In this document: piece after piece, positions 17,870-25,553 of the stretch
Layout: each line of letters opens with the position of its first letter
Numbering within the stretch: the stretch's first letter is position 1
Assembly: GCA_036272935.1 (NCBI GenBank)
Contig: DATAXP010000008.1
Span: forward strand, 23,447-87,446
Source of the DNA: DATAXP01 sp036272935
GTDB lineage: Bacteria; Planctomycetota; Planctomycetia; Pirellulales; PNKZ01
Direction of reading: 5' to 3'
DNA: 64,000 bases
Position numbers and translations under genes: made by a program
Notes under the pieces: model-generated
The model's input: only the letters and a program-made list of their open reading frames with translations
What the model was told of the DNA's origin: nothing
Databases searched by the model: none

Positions 17870-17932
17870 GGTCAATGGCCATTGGAAAATTCAGATTGCG
17901 ATCGGCCATCGACGATTTTCCATTGACCAATG
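17870..17932. repeat. Mirrored 7-bp repeat array (about 63 bp)
   Basis: The stretch reads as nine consecutive 7-base units, the left ones of the form GGNNANT (GGTCAAT, GGAAAAT) and the right ones their inverse. GGTCAATGG at 17870 pairs with CCATTGACC at 17920-17928, and AAAAT pairs with ATTTT, so it can fold as an imperfect hairpin. It lies downstream of the metallopeptidase gene and next to the EF-G fossil. Confidence 0.65.
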
Positions 17933-17960
17933 TTGCCATCACGCCATTTGGACGAGCCAA

Positions 17961-18055
17961 TCAATCCTCTTCTTCTTCTTTCGCCAGCACGGCTTTTTCG
18001 ACGATTTCTTTCTGCACGTTGCCGGGCAGCACGTCGTAGTGGCTGAACTTCCATT
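17961..18055 (-). pseudogene. Remnant of a second EF-G gene (last about 30 codons)
   Basis: Read on the minus strand this encodes SHYDVLPGNVQKEIVEKAV and then LAKEEEED and a stop. It matches the C-terminus of the EF-G paralogue at 19019, which reads VVPGNVQKEIVDKAVLAKEE at the same place. The two differ mainly at third codon positions plus conservative changes (V/L, D/E), so the fragment was once translated. One extra base just upstream breaks the frame, and homology ends at the codon for the Met before GluLeu-Ser. There is no start codon and no upstream body. Confidence 0.75.
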
Positions 18056-18076
18056 GTGCAGATCCCCTAGCCTCGG

Positions 18077-19003
18077 CTAGCATCGCTTAGCCTGCGGGTT
18101 GGGAGATTCGACATCCGCTTTCCGCTCGCGCCACTCTAGAACAGCGTCGTAGTACTTGCCGTATGTCCAGGGGTAGCGTTCCTTATCGCTGAAATAATCT
18201 CGCCAATGGTCGAGCGTTCCCCACCAATTCATGTACCAAGTCGCTGGTTCGGTCAACACTTTTTCGTCGCGGGCCCATGGAAGGAATTCCGTCACGTAAA
18301 ACGCCTTGAGCTTGTCGACTGCTTGGAACTCGGCGCGTAGCATCCCTTCGACGTACTGCTCCGTGGTGACAGTGCCGAGAATCGCCGCGACGTGCAATCT
18401 TAGAAACTCGCTAGAGTTCTCCAGGTTGTAAAACTCGAACACGAGCCCCGCCCATAGCCAGCTAAAAACATCGGCGTATGGCTTACCATCTTTATCGTTA
18501 GGCTCTTTGGCAAGCCGGATGCGGGGAGGTGCGTCGCCGAGTGCAATATCGTGCTCCGCGTAGTGCCCTTTTTCATTTTGGCTCGGTGGCCGGCAATCCC
18601 ATTCGGTACGTATGCCGATCCCTTCGCCCGCGAAGCGCCTGACCGTCCATCGATAGATAGGGCTATCGGTAATACCATGCTGCGCCATCTCTGGACGATC
18701 TTTAAGCAACTGCTGCATCTGGTGTTCGCCGTACGCGATGTCGTCGGTGGATAGATCGCCTTCGCTTATGTAGCTTCGCTGATTCCAGACCTCCGGTGCC
18801 GTTATCGCGATCGCCGCTTCATACTCGGCAACCGCCGCGTCGTGCCTTCCCTCGCTGAGATTGATTTCTGCGAGCGTCGCTAGTCCCGTCGCGAGGATCG
18901 TACCGCGTGCAACGTCGTTTTCCTGCCCCAAGCTCTGCGAGCTCGAAGGCTGCACTGCCTGCATGAGCATTGCCGCAGCGACGATGGCGCGCAGAACATC
19001 CAT
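18077..19003 (-). CDS. Secreted hypothetical protein with a TPR-like N-terminal helix pair
   Basis: 308 residues. The signal peptide (MDVLRAIVAAAMLMQAVQP) is followed by GLATLAEINLSEGRHDAAVAE, a TPR-like hairpin. The remainder is rich in Trp, Tyr and acidic residues (WYMNWWGTLDHWRDYFSDKE near residue 255) and has no motif I know. It starts 15 bp after the EF-G paralogue stop, with GGGAG as a ribosome binding site, so it is probably co-transcribed with it. It lies exactly between the intact EF-G 3' end and the EF-G fossil. Confidence 0.75.
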   Translation of the reverse strand: MDVLRAIVAAAMLMQAVQPSSSQSLGQENDVARGTILATGLATLAEINLSEGRHDAAVAEYEAAIAITAPEVWNQRSYISEGDLSTDDIAYGEHQMQQLLKDRPEMAQHGITDSPIYRWTVRRFAGEGIGIRTEWDCRPPSQNEKGHYAEHDIALGDAPPRIRLAKEPNDKDGKPYADVFSWLWAGLVFEFYNLENSSEFLRLHVAAILGTVTTEQYVEGMLRAEFQAVDKLKAFYVTEFLPWARDEKVLTEPATWYMNWWGTLDHWRDYFSDKERYPWTYGKYYDAVLEWRERKADVESPNPQAKRC

Positions 19004-19018
19004 GGCCGAAGACTCCCG

Positions 19019-21121
19019 TTATTCCTCTTCTTCTTCCTTCGCCAGCACAGCCTTGTCGACGATCTCCTTCTGCACGTTGCCGGGTACCACGTCGTAGTGG
19101 CTCAACTCCATGGTAAAGCTTCCCTGGCCGCCGGTGAGGCTCGATAGGCTGCGGGCATAGGTGGTAACCTCAGCTAGCGGCACCTCGGCGGTGACGGTTT
19201 GCAGGTCGCCGCCGGCCGAGTCCATGCCGACCACGCGGCCGCGGCGTCCCGACATGTCGCTGTTGATGTCGCCAAGCTTCGAGGCCGGCACGGTCACGTG
19301 CAGCGTGACGATCGGCTCGAGCAATGCGGGCTTCGATTCCTGAAACACGTTGCGGAAGGCCATCGAGCCGGCGGTCTTGAACGCCGCTTCCGAGCTGTCG
19401 ACCGGATGGTGCTTGCCGAAGAACACCTCGGCAGCGATGTTCTGCACTTTGTAGCCGGCAATCACGCCGCGCTCCATGCGTTCGCGGAAGCCCTTTTCGA
19501 CCGCGGGTAGAAAGTTGTTGGGGATCGTGCCGCCGACGATCGAATCGACCCACAGAAAATTGTTCGCGGCGTCGTGCCGGAACTCGCGCATGTGCGGAAA
19601 ACGCTCCTTCGTGGCGAATTCCGTGATGTCGGTCCCTTCGGGCATCGGGTACAGGCGGATGTGTACCTCGCCGAACTGGCCGCGGCCGCCCGATTGCTTC
19701 TTGTGGCGATAGCTCCCTTCGCCGCGAAATTGGATTGTCTCGCGATATGGAATTTTTGGCTCCTTGGTTTCGACCTCGACCTTGTCGCGACGTTTGAGCC
19801 GCTCGCGAATCATCTGCAAGTGCAGCTCGCTCATGCCGGTCATCACCAGCTCTTTGGTCTGCGCGTCGCGGTCGAGCCGCAGCGTCGCATCCTCTTCGAC
19901 GATCTTGTGCAGCGCGCCGGAGAGCTTCCCTTCGTCGCCGCGGCTTTTGGGAGTGACGGCCAGGCCGACCATCGGCGTCGGGAACCTGATCTCGTCCAAC
20001 AGCAGGTCGCCTAGCTCGGTGCCGGTGTGCAGGTCCTCGTTCTTGGTGACGGCGATGATCTCGCCGGGGCCGGCGTCGTCGATCGGTTCCATCTGGTTGG
20101 CCTGCACATGGAATAACTGATGGAGCTTCACCCCCTTGCGGGCGCCTGTGGCGTGCACTAGCTCTTCTTTCTTGAGCTTCCCGGAGAAGACGCGGATGTA
20201 GCTAATCCGCTGCACGAACGGATCGATGCGCGTCTTGAACACCTGGGCCACAAGTTGTTCGTTGGGGTCTTCGTGAACGTCGACCTCTTCGCCGTTGGCG
20301 CGGCGCCCCTTGCGGATGATCTTGTCGGGCGGCACCGCGCAAGCCACGATGCCGTCGAGCAGCTCGTCTAAGCCCACGCCGGTTCTTGCCGAGCAACAGA
20401 AAATCGGGATCAGGCCGCCCGAGACCACGGCGTCGACCATCAACCGCTTGATTTCCTCGTCGGTCGGCTGCACGCCGTCGAAGTATCGGGCCGTCACTTC
20501 CTCATCGGTTTCGATGATTGCTTCGATAAGCCGATTGTTGATCTCGGCGGCGTTCAATAGTGCGCCCGAAGTGTTGGTCGGCAGCTTGAACGTGTTGACG
20601 ACGCCGCGGAAATCGTGGCCGCAGCCGATCGGCACGTTGAACGGCACGCACGACTGACCGAACAGCTCGGTGATGGTTTTCATTAATGCCGGGAAGTCGA
20701 TGTTCTCGCCGTCCATCTTGTTGATGACGATCATGCGGCCCAGACCGGCCTTGCCTGCTTCCTGGAACGTGCGGCGGGTGTTGACGGCAATGCCCGAGTG
20801 GGCGTTGATGACAATGGCCGCCGTGTCGGCCGCCCGCAGCGCACCGATGGTGGCGCCGATGAAATCGGGATAGCCCGGCGTATCAAGGGCGTTGATCCAC
20901 ATGCCGTCGTGCGGAAAGTGCGTGACCTTGGCCTCGACCGTGTGCTTGTGGTGCTTCTCTTCCTCGTCGAAATCGCAAACGCTGGTCCCGTTGTCAACGC
21001 TCACCGGGTGCTTGATCATGCCGGTTTTCACCAACAGTTGGTCGACCAGCGTGGTCTTGCCCGCCCCTCCGTGGCCGCAAAAGGCAACATTGCGAATCGT
21101 CTCGACGTTGCGAAGCGTCAT
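19019..21121 (-). CDS. Elongation factor G paralogue (EF-G-like GTPase)
   Basis: 700 residues, the full five-domain EF-G length. The G1 motif is GHGGAGKTTL, G3 is DTPGYPDF and G4 is INKMD. Switch I reads GTSVCDFDEEEKHHKHTVE and lacks the RGITI motif of canonical EF-G, which places it with the EF-G2-like paralogues. Domain IV has SGGRGQFGEVHIRLYP. Paralogues of this kind may act only in ribosome recycling, or in a special translocation state; this is not resolved. The start has a strong AGGAGG ribosome binding site. Acidic C-terminal tail. hisA lies 40 bp upstream. Confidence 0.93.
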   Translation of the reverse strand: MTLRNVETIRNVAFCGHGGAGKTTLVDQLLVKTGMIKHPVSVDNGTSVCDFDEEEKHHKHTVEAKVTHFPHDGMWINALDTPGYPDFIGATIGALRAADTAAIVINAHSGIAVNTRRTFQEAGKAGLGRMIVINKMDGENIDFPALMKTITELFGQSCVPFNVPIGCGHDFRGVVNTFKLPTNTSGALLNAAEINNRLIEAIIETDEEVTARYFDGVQPTDEEIKRLMVDAVVSGGLIPIFCCSARTGVGLDELLDGIVACAVPPDKIIRKGRRANGEEVDVHEDPNEQLVAQVFKTRIDPFVQRISYIRVFSGKLKKEELVHATGARKGVKLHQLFHVQANQMEPIDDAGPGEIIAVTKNEDLHTGTELGDLLLDEIRFPTPMVGLAVTPKSRGDEGKLSGALHKIVEEDATLRLDRDAQTKELVMTGMSELHLQMIRERLKRRDKVEVETKEPKIPYRETIQFRGEGSYRHKKQSGGRGQFGEVHIRLYPMPEGTDITEFATKERFPHMREFRHDAANNFLWVDSIVGGTIPNNFLPAVEKGFRERMERGVIAGYKVQNIAAEVFFGKHHPVDSSEAAFKTAGSMAFRNVFQESKPALLEPIVTLHVTVPASKLGDINSDMSGRRGRVVGMDSAGGDLQTVTAEVPLAEVTTYARSLSSLTGGQGSFTMELSHYDVVPGNVQKEIVDKAVLAKEEEEE

Positions 21122-21160
21122 GTTTTCCTCCTGGCGTTGAAGCGGATTGGAAGTGTGTTG

Positions 21161-21910
21161 CTATTCGTTCGCCACGGTGCGTGCGCCGCGCCCGAGGCCG
21201 CGTGCCGCAGCCAACGCGTCGGCAAGCCGCAGCCGTCGTTCGTAAAGCGCCCGGCCAATGATGGCCCCGGCCATCGGCAACGCGGCCAGCGCCGTCACGT
21301 CGGCCGCGGTGGTCACGCCCCCCGAGGCGATCACCGGCAGGACGACGGCACGGCGCACCTGGTCGAGCGCTCGCAGATTCGGCCCCGCGAGCATGCCATC
21401 GGTCGCGATGTCGGTGTAGACGATCGCAGCCAACGGTTCGTCGTCGAACTGCCGGGCGAGCTGCGCGGCGGGCATGTCGCTGGTTTCGAGCCAGCCGTCG
21501 GTCGCCACCATCCCATCGCGAGCATCAATGCCCAGCACCAGCCGCTGCGGATACTTGCGGCACATACTGCGGAACCACTCGGGCTCGCGCAGCGCTCGGG
21601 TGCCGACGACCAGCCGAGCCAAGCCGGCATCGAGCAGAGCGCGGATCGTGGCCTCGTCGCGCACACCGCCGCCGAGCTGCACGGGAATGTCGAGCGCCGT
21701 GGCGATCTCGGCGACGACCGCGTGATTGGTCGATTCGCCGCTACGGGCCGCATCCAGATCGACCAGGTGCAGAAACTCGGCTCCTTCGGCAATCCAATGA
21801 CGGGCCATCGCCAGCGGATCGTCGCCGAACACTGTCTCGCGGCCGTAATCACCTTGCTGCAAGCGAACGCATTTGCCGCCGCGGATATCGATCGCCGGCC
21901 AGATCTGCAT
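21161..21910 (-). CDS. hisA: Phosphoribosylformimino-AICAR isomerase (HisA)
   Basis: 249 residues from MQIWPAIDIRGG. The (beta/alpha)8 barrel has the first catalytic Asp in PAIDIRGGKCVRL and the second in VYTDIATDGML. Phosphate sites are QLGGGVRDEATI and ASGGVTTAADV. It carries out the Amadori isomerisation in histidine synthesis. The longer reading frame (start at 22003) would add an unrelated leader and is rejected. hisH lies 151 bp upstream on the same strand; hisF and the other genes are not in the window. Confidence 0.96.
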   Translation of the reverse strand: MQIWPAIDIRGGKCVRLQQGDYGRETVFGDDPLAMARHWIAEGAEFLHLVDLDAARSGESTNHAVVAEIATALDIPVQLGGGVRDEATIRALLDAGLARLVVGTRALREPEWFRSMCRKYPQRLVLGIDARDGMVATDGWLETSDMPAAQLARQFDDEPLAAIVYTDIATDGMLAGPNLRALDQVRRAVVLPVIASGGVTTAADVTALAALPMAGAIIGRALYERRLRLADALAAARGLGRGARTVANE

Positions 21911-22061
21911 CGTGCTTGTCGCCTGCGTCACGCGAGCAACCTCTACGCTCCGGGCATGGTCGAACAGAAAGCCTAATATGACACAGGGCTCGGCGAGTGC
22001 CAATGATAGCAGCCGACCCCCGGCCAGAGGCCTGGGCTAAGCAGTGCCGAGGGCAAATCGG

Positions 22062-22670
22062 TCAGCCGTGCTCGGCGAAGTTCCGCAGCATGCGCAGGCC
22101 AACGGCCTGGCTCTTTTCTGGGTGGAACTGCGTGGCGTACAGCCGGTCGCGGGCGACGATCGAAACGAACGGCTGTGGATAGTCGGCTTCCGCGACGATC
22201 ACGGCCCGATCGCGCGGCACGGCATGGTACGAGTGCACGAAATATACGTGCGCCCCTTCGTCGATCCCTTCAACCAGCGGCACCCGGCGGCTGATCTTCA
22301 ACTGGTTCCACCCCATGTGCGGCACCTTGTAGCCGGCCGGCACGTCGAACCGCACCACCTCGCCCGGCAGGATGCCGAGCCCCTCGTGCCGCCCGTCCTC
22401 GTGCCCCAGGTCGAACAACAGTTGCAGTCCTAAGCAGATACCCAGGGTTGGCCGCCCCGAAGCGACAAACTCGCGCACCGGTTCGACAAGCCTGCGGCGG
22501 CGCAGCTCGATCATCGCGTCGCCGAACGCACCAACGCCGGGAAGCACGAGTCGCTCGGCGCGCAGCACTTCCGCCGGGTCGCTGGTGATCTGGGCACGGT
22601 GGCCGACTTGCTCGAAGCCCTTTTGGACGCTTCGCAAGTTGCCCATGCCATAGTCGACGATGACGATCAA
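22062..22670 (-). CDS. hisH: Imidazole glycerol phosphate synthase glutaminase subunit (HisH)
   Basis: 202 residues, class I glutamine amidotransferase. PGVGAFGDAM is the oxyanion-side motif, the nucleophile Cys is in GICLGLQLLF, and the His-Glu pair is in ATQFHPEKSQ. It releases ammonia from glutamine for HisF. The start ATG at 22670 is directly preceded by an array of 7-bp repeats (22677-22704), and no ribosome binding site is recognisable. Confidence 0.96.
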   Translation of the reverse strand: MIVIVDYGMGNLRSVQKGFEQVGHRAQITSDPAEVLRAERLVLPGVGAFGDAMIELRRRRLVEPVREFVASGRPTLGICLGLQLLFDLGHEDGRHEGLGILPGEVVRFDVPAGYKVPHMGWNQLKISRRVPLVEGIDEGAHVYFVHSYHAVPRDRAVIVAEADYPQPFVSIVARDRLYATQFHPEKSQAVGLRMLRNFAEHG

Positions 22671-22676
22671 GGGACG

Positions 22677-22704
22677 GGGGCTTGGGGTTAGGGGCTAGAA
22701 GGGG
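22677..22704. repeat. 7-bp repeat array, unit GGGGYTW
   Basis: Three consecutive units GGGGCTT, GGGGTTA and GGGGCTA, then GAAGGGG, lie seven bases upstream of the hisH start codon. Confidence 0.7.
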
Positions 22705-22735
22705 GCAAAAACGGCCCTCTCTCCCTGCCCCCATC

Positions 22736-23563
22736 CTACCTTCCCGAAACCCGGTCGGGATAGACGACCAGCTCGACGCGGCGGTTGCGCTGCTTGCCGG
22801 CCAGCGCGCCGTTGGAAACCACCGGATGGTTCGCACCGTGGCCGACGACGAACAAGTGGCCGCTGGGCACGTGCGAACGGCTGACGAGATGGTCGTAGAC
22901 GGCCATGGCACGGCCAATCGACAGTTGATGATTGCTCGCCCAGGGGCTGCCGACGTTCACTGGATCGCTGTCCGTATGGCCTTCAACGCCGATGATCTGG
23001 TCGGGATAGGATCGCAGCAGCTCGGCCGCCACCTGGTCGATCATGGCGCTGGCCTGCGGCAGCAGTCGTGCCGAGCCGTGCTCGAATAATTGGTTGCCGG
23101 GCAGCTCGATCCGCACGACGTCGCCGTCCATCCGCACTTCGACGCCCGGAATGTGGATGGTCGGTAACCGGGATTGCAGGCTGTTGTTCGCCTGGATGGT
23201 GGCGCTGGCGCGTCGCTGCACCGAGGCGGTGAGCGCCTCGGTCCGCTTGGCGGTCGATTCTCCTTCGCTGCGCAGCCGGGCGACTTGCGACGTGGCGCCG
23301 GCAAGCTGATCGCGCAGCGCGCCGACCTGATCTTCGTACACGCGGGTCTGCTGGCGCGACTGGGCCAGCATGGTTTCCAGTTCCTGGTTGTCGCGGTCGA
23401 GTGTCGCCGCCCGGGCTTGCAGCTCCTGGCTGCGAGCTTCGAGCATCGCGTTCTGCTGTTGCAGCGTGTTCAGCTTGCCGGCGGTCATCGGATTGCTGTT
23501 CGCGCAGCCCGATCCGACGAGACAGTAAAGCGCGAGCAGCGAAACGACGACGGTCGATCGCAT
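22736..23563 (-). CDS. OmpA-family peptidoglycan-binding lipoprotein
   Basis: 275 residues from MRSTVVVSLLALYCLVGSGC, with lipobox VGSGC. A long coiled coil (about 30-115, Gln/Arg/Leu/Ala-rich) is followed by an OmpA C-terminal domain with IGVEGHTDSDPVNVG and KQRNRRVELVVYP, the diaminopimelate-binding signature. The layout suggests an envelope anchor that tethers the outer membrane to peptidoglycan, or a MotB-like stator without a membrane helix; the lipobox favours the former. A start 23 codons earlier is possible but would bury the signal. Confidence 0.9.
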   Translation of the reverse strand: MRSTVVVSLLALYCLVGSGCANSNPMTAGKLNTLQQQNAMLEARSQELQARAATLDRDNQELETMLAQSRQQTRVYEDQVGALRDQLAGATSQVARLRSEGESTAKRTEALTASVQRRASATIQANNSLQSRLPTIHIPGVEVRMDGDVVRIELPGNQLFEHGSARLLPQASAMIDQVAAELLRSYPDQIIGVEGHTDSDPVNVGSPWASNHQLSIGRAMAVYDHLVSRSHVPSGHLFVVGHGANHPVVSNGALAGKQRNRRVELVVYPDRVSGR

Positions 23564-23659
23564 GAGCTTAGCCGAACGGAAAGGCGACGGGACAGGAGAG
23601 CAGACGAATCTAAGGAGAGCGGGTCGGAACATTAGCGGCCCGGCAGCGCGCCGGCAAGA

Positions 23660-24184
23660 TCAATCGACCGCGCCGGCGAAGACTGCTAGCACGGGCTTGG
23701 CCGACGCGTGCCGATCGGCTTCTTCGTACTCGCCGAGCCGTTTGATGAAATTGCGTCCCGGCAGCCAAGTGGCGTGCGGCTCCCATCCCCACCGCTCAAG
23801 CAAGCGATCGGAAATCCGCAGATTCGAGGCGTCGCATACGATGGCGTATTCGCCCCGCAGCCGAGCGATCGCATCGAGCGCCGTCAGGGCAGCTCTGAAC
23901 GTCGAGAGGCTCGCATCTCGATGCGACAGCACGTAATCGAGCGCGAGAAACCCCGGGCAAGCGCGCGGAGCGTAGTAGTACAGCCGGCACACATCGCCCG
24001 AGGCGAACCGGTGGATCGTTTCGCCGACGGTGCGGCGCTCGAGCCGCGTGGCGCGTCGTCGCAGTCGGCGCCGCGACAAGCGATCGAACCGCCCCGCGCG
24101 CGCTTCGATCACTCCCGAGCGCCAGGAGTTGAGCAAGTCGGCGTGACTGGCAAGATTGTCGATCGATTGGGGTACGAAGAACAT
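23660..24184 (-). CDS. Conserved hypothetical protein
   Basis: 174 residues. No signal peptide or membrane segment. The N-terminal third is rich in Arg (RLSRRRLRRRATRLERR); the rest alternates helix and strand (ALTALDAIARLRGEYAIVC, DRLLERWGWEPHATWLPGRN). The WGWEPH...GRNFIKR end resembles the tail of GNAT-type acetyltransferases, but no acetyl-CoA loop is visible. I do not recognise the family. It lies 30 bp from the prepilin peptidase gene on the same strand. Confidence 0.7.
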   Translation of the reverse strand: MFFVPQSIDNLASHADLLNSWRSGVIEARAGRFDRLSRRRLRRRATRLERRTVGETIHRFASGDVCRLYYYAPRACPGFLALDYVLSHRDASLSTFRAALTALDAIARLRGEYAIVCDASNLRISDRLLERWGWEPHATWLPGRNFIKRLGEYEEADRHASAKPVLAVFAGAVD

Positions 24185-24214
24185 CGGCTTGCAGTCCTCC
24201 GCAACCAGTTTAGG

Positions 24215-25522
24215 TCACGGGGACTGCTCTCGCCGGAGCCGCGTCTCGCGAATCACCCACAGCGCTCCCCACAGCCCGGCGAAGCAAAGCATTAGCATCG
24301 TCGGCACCAACCAGGTGGCAGAAAAGAATTCGTAAAGCTGCAGCCAAAGCGGCCGCCAGCGCACGATGGTCGTGAGCGTACCAAGGCAAATGAACGGCCC
24401 GAACGGGATCACGCGCTCGCGGCGAAAGACCCACATCGCGGCAAAGAATACCAAGGCAAAGAACGGTCCCAGCGCGAACGAGATGAACGCGGCCTGCCAA
24501 CCGAGGAATGCGCCGACCATGCCCAGCAGGGTCACGTCGCCGAAACCCATGGCTTCTTCGGTCAGCGCGTGGCCGGCGACAATGCGAATGCCCCACACCA
24601 GCGCTCCACCGATGGCCAGGCCCATCAACGAACTGAGCAACGATTCCCACCGCACTCCGCCCCGCCACCAGACGGCGACCACCGCTACGGTGACTGCCGC
24701 GCCGAGCAATAGCAGCCAGCGCGAAACTGGCTCGCGCACGATCCTCGCCCACAACAGGGCCGAGCCGCGACGCCAGCCGCGACGTCCATACCAGCGCCGC
24801 GGAAGCAACGCTGCACACCAGGCCCAAACGCAGCCTAGCCCCAAGGCAAGGCCCAAGATATGCCGCGAGCCGCTGAGCGTTGCCGGAAAGTTCCAAGGGC
24901 TAGCGACGTTCATCCAACGCGGAGGTGTCTCGCCGATCGTCATGCCAGCCACGTCGATATACACCAAAGGCACATCGGGCAGCCGGCCCATCGGCATGAG
25001 CGTCGCCAACACCAGCGCAAGCAGGGTACCGGGAACCGTCAATGCATCGGGGATGGTTTGCTCGTCAAGGTCGATGAACGAGACAGCGACCATCCACATT
25101 GCCAGCAGCAGGTGCACGGCGAAGCGCGCATGCAACACGCCAACGCTCGACACTGGTGCCAGCGTCGCGCGCTGCGGTAGACCTTCATCGATCCGGAAGA
25201 TCTGTTCCATCTCGATGACTTCCCAACCATACAACCCTGCCGCCAACCCTCCGCACAGCAGTTCGACGATCAGCGGGCGCACCCAAAACTCGTAGCCGAG
25301 CAGTTTTCCTTTGCGCCTTAGCCGCAGCCAGCCGATGAGCGGCAGGCGGTCGAGCCAGCGCTCGTGCGAATCGCGCGGGTGCGTCGAAGACCACGGGCTC
25401 GTCGGCAACGGCTCGAAACGCAAACTGTAGATCGCCCAATTCACGACCGTGCCGAGCGTCAATCCCAGCGCAAACGTCGCTAACAGGTGTAGTTCAGCGG
25501 ATAGTGAAGGGAACAGAAGCAT
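24215..25522 (-). CDS. Prepilin peptidase, A24 aspartic protease family
   Basis: 435 residues, longer than PilD (about 290). Many membrane segments. The first catalytic Asp is in VSFIDLDEQTIPDAL and the second is in MGFGDVTLLGMVGAFLGW (GxGD). The LPLIGWLRLRRKGKLLGYEF segment matches the PilD N-terminal domain but lacks its four Cys. The large insert near residues 180-250 carries another two helices. It cleaves the leader of type IV pilin-like or pseudopilin proteins. A longer frame starting at 25840 is antisense to AroK and is rejected. It starts 10 bp after the AroDEK stop. Confidence 0.9.
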   Translation of the reverse strand: MLLFPSLSAELHLLATFALGLTLGTVVNWAIYSLRFEPLPTSPWSSTHPRDSHERWLDRLPLIGWLRLRRKGKLLGYEFWVRPLIVELLCGGLAAGLYGWEVIEMEQIFRIDEGLPQRATLAPVSSVGVLHARFAVHLLLAMWMVAVSFIDLDEQTIPDALTVPGTLLALVLATLMPMGRLPDVPLVYIDVAGMTIGETPPRWMNVASPWNFPATLSGSRHILGLALGLGCVWAWCAALLPRRWYGRRGWRRGSALLWARIVREPVSRWLLLLGAAVTVAVVAVWWRGGVRWESLLSSLMGLAIGGALVWGIRIVAGHALTEEAMGFGDVTLLGMVGAFLGWQAAFISFALGPFFALVFFAAMWVFRRERVIPFGPFICLGTLTTIVRWRPLWLQLYEFFSATWLVPTMLMLCFAGLWGALWVIRETRLRREQSP

Positions 25523-25532
25523 GAAAGCAGGA

Positions 25533-25553
25533 CTAGGGGCTAGGGGCGAGGCC
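25533..25553. repeat. 7-bp repeat array that contains the AroDEK stop codon
   Basis: Two exact CTAGGGG units and one CGAGGCC. The CTA of the first unit is the TAG stop of the AroDEK gene on the minus strand, so the array encodes the last residues (LAPSP) of that protein. Confidence 0.65.

Noticed and set aside
17961..19105. EF-G 3'-end direct repeat as attachment sites of an integrative element
   Set aside because: The flanked segment holds only one hypothetical gene and no integrase, and the repeat copies differ mainly at third codon positions, which fits a decayed paralogue better than a site duplication.
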